Assembly (NCBI RefSeq): GCF_963678635.1
Contig: NC_087070.1
Coordinates: 18,447,318-18,511,317 of the forward strand
Length of the DNA: 64,000 bases
Source of the DNA: Symsagittifera roscoffensis
Taxonomy: Eukaryota > Xenacoelomorpha > Acoela > Convolutidae
Direction: 5' to 3'
The position numbers were made by a program, and so were the translations under genes. The stretch's first letter is position 1, and each line of letters starts with the position of its first letter. The notes beneath the pieces are model-generated. The model made no database searches. It had not been told where the DNA came from and was given only the letters and a program-made list of their open reading frames with translations. Of this stretch, positions 63,521 to 64,000 are shown piece after piece.

Positions 63521-64000
63521 CAATTGAATACCTTCGAAGCAACGGAGGTCGAGGAGACTAAAGCACCAAGCAGTTTGAGCATGAAACTTTATGTAATCTC
63601 CGGTCAGATACAGTCGATAATTTTAGTGGCTGGACACCAGGTAATCAGAAATCTGAGTGAACCATCCGAGTTCACTTTGATGCATTTGGACACATATGCA
63701 GATTATCTGAGGCAGGTGGAGCCACGCACTGAGTCGAGAGCTGTGCGAGCACTACTAACAACGGGTGGCCCTCGCATGAAGAAAATTCATGGACGCTACC
63801 TGGAGGTCTATGGGCCATATCAAGTGATGCTGAACGTGGATGGAATCAGTATCTACACTAGGACTTATGTAACAACAGATAGTGACCAAATGGGGCAGAT
63901 CTATTTGGGTGAGGAGGAACTCAAAGGCCGCAGGATAGGCCATGACGCCATGATGGAACAAGATGCAGTACACATTGGGTATGAAGCAGATGTGACTGCA
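63521..64000 (+). pseudogene. gag-pro: Pre-protease segment (family A, right), cut by window end
   Basis: Reading continues in frame after the nonsense codon: NTFEATEVEETKAPSSLSMK, then a 30-bp deletion removing the FGMVPQGSK residues of the left copy, then SIILVAGHQVIRNLSEPSEF, SRAVRALLTTGGPRMKK, NVDGISIYT and GEEELKGRRIGHDAMMEQ. The protease active site would lie just beyond 64000. Confidence 0.8.

Larger units (their letters stand above)
56841..64000 (+). mobile_element. Ty3/gypsy LTR element, family A, right copy (5' part)
   Basis: The LTR starts TGACATTCGACCAG at 56841. The leader runs to the gag ATG at 60612, and gag, zinc knuckles and the pre-protease segment follow to the window end. 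It is inverted relative to the left copy, about 47 kb away. Damage includes frameshifts near 60905-60990, a nonsense codon at 63518-63520 and a 30-bp deletion near 63605. The rest of pol lies outside. Confidence 0.85.

Overview
The window is a stretch of an invertebrate animal genome dominated by nested retrotransposons, with one recognisable host gene. The eukaryotic call rests on a six-exon HMGB-type gene with canonical GT-AG introns, multi-kilobase LTRs, a non-LTR element, a tRNA-derived SINE-like sequence, and AT-rich intergenic DNA full of homopolymer runs. The phylum cannot be fixed by reading alone. Very long Ty3/gypsy elements in an AT-rich genome recall the giant 'Burro' elements of planarians, but that is only an analogy.

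Layout. (1) 1-9815, minus strand: the 5' two thirds of a Ty3/gypsy element (family A). Its LTR starts at 9815, the leader runs to about 5870, then gag, protease and RT/RNase H follow until the window edge. (2) 9820-11221, minus strand: part of a family B LTR into which, or beside which, family A lies. (3) 11222-11960: short spacer. (4) 11961-38454, plus strand: a giant family B element. It has an LTR of about 2.5 kb, gag, pol, then about 9 kb of accessory coding sequence, a polypurine stretch and a 3' LTR that is split by a LINE at 35071-38252. (5) 38483-40787: repeats, an AATATC-rich microsatellite and a probable 5' UTR exon. (6) 40788-43458: HMGB-like gene. (7) 43459-55700: AT-rich non-coding DNA with a SINE, a hairpin palindrome, a 128-bp duplication, two copies of a diverged repeat of about 500 bp and a hAT-like MITE. 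(8) 55704-56842, minus: an unidentified frameshifted coding relic cut by the next element. (9) 56841-64000, plus: a second family A element running off the right edge.

The most unusual object is the family B element. Besides Gag, protease (active-site DTG mutated to DMG), RT (YVDD mutated to YVED), RNase H and a DD35E integrase, it encodes a macro-domain-like segment after integrase and then a separate block. That block holds a coiled-coil protein, a clear SGNH/GDSL esterase with all four catalytic blocks, further SGNH-like segments and about 3.7 kb of unrecognised protein. Family A and B leaders share a structured RNA of about 140 nt, seen four times here with compensatory base changes. Their LTRs share an ordered set of TTAA-N5-TTAAT modules and dispersed CCGGAGGGG motifs.

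All retroelement copies carry nonsense codons, frameshifts or deletions, so the proteins are inferred from broken frames. Base-call errors could explain some of the frameshifts. No percent identities or database matches were computed.
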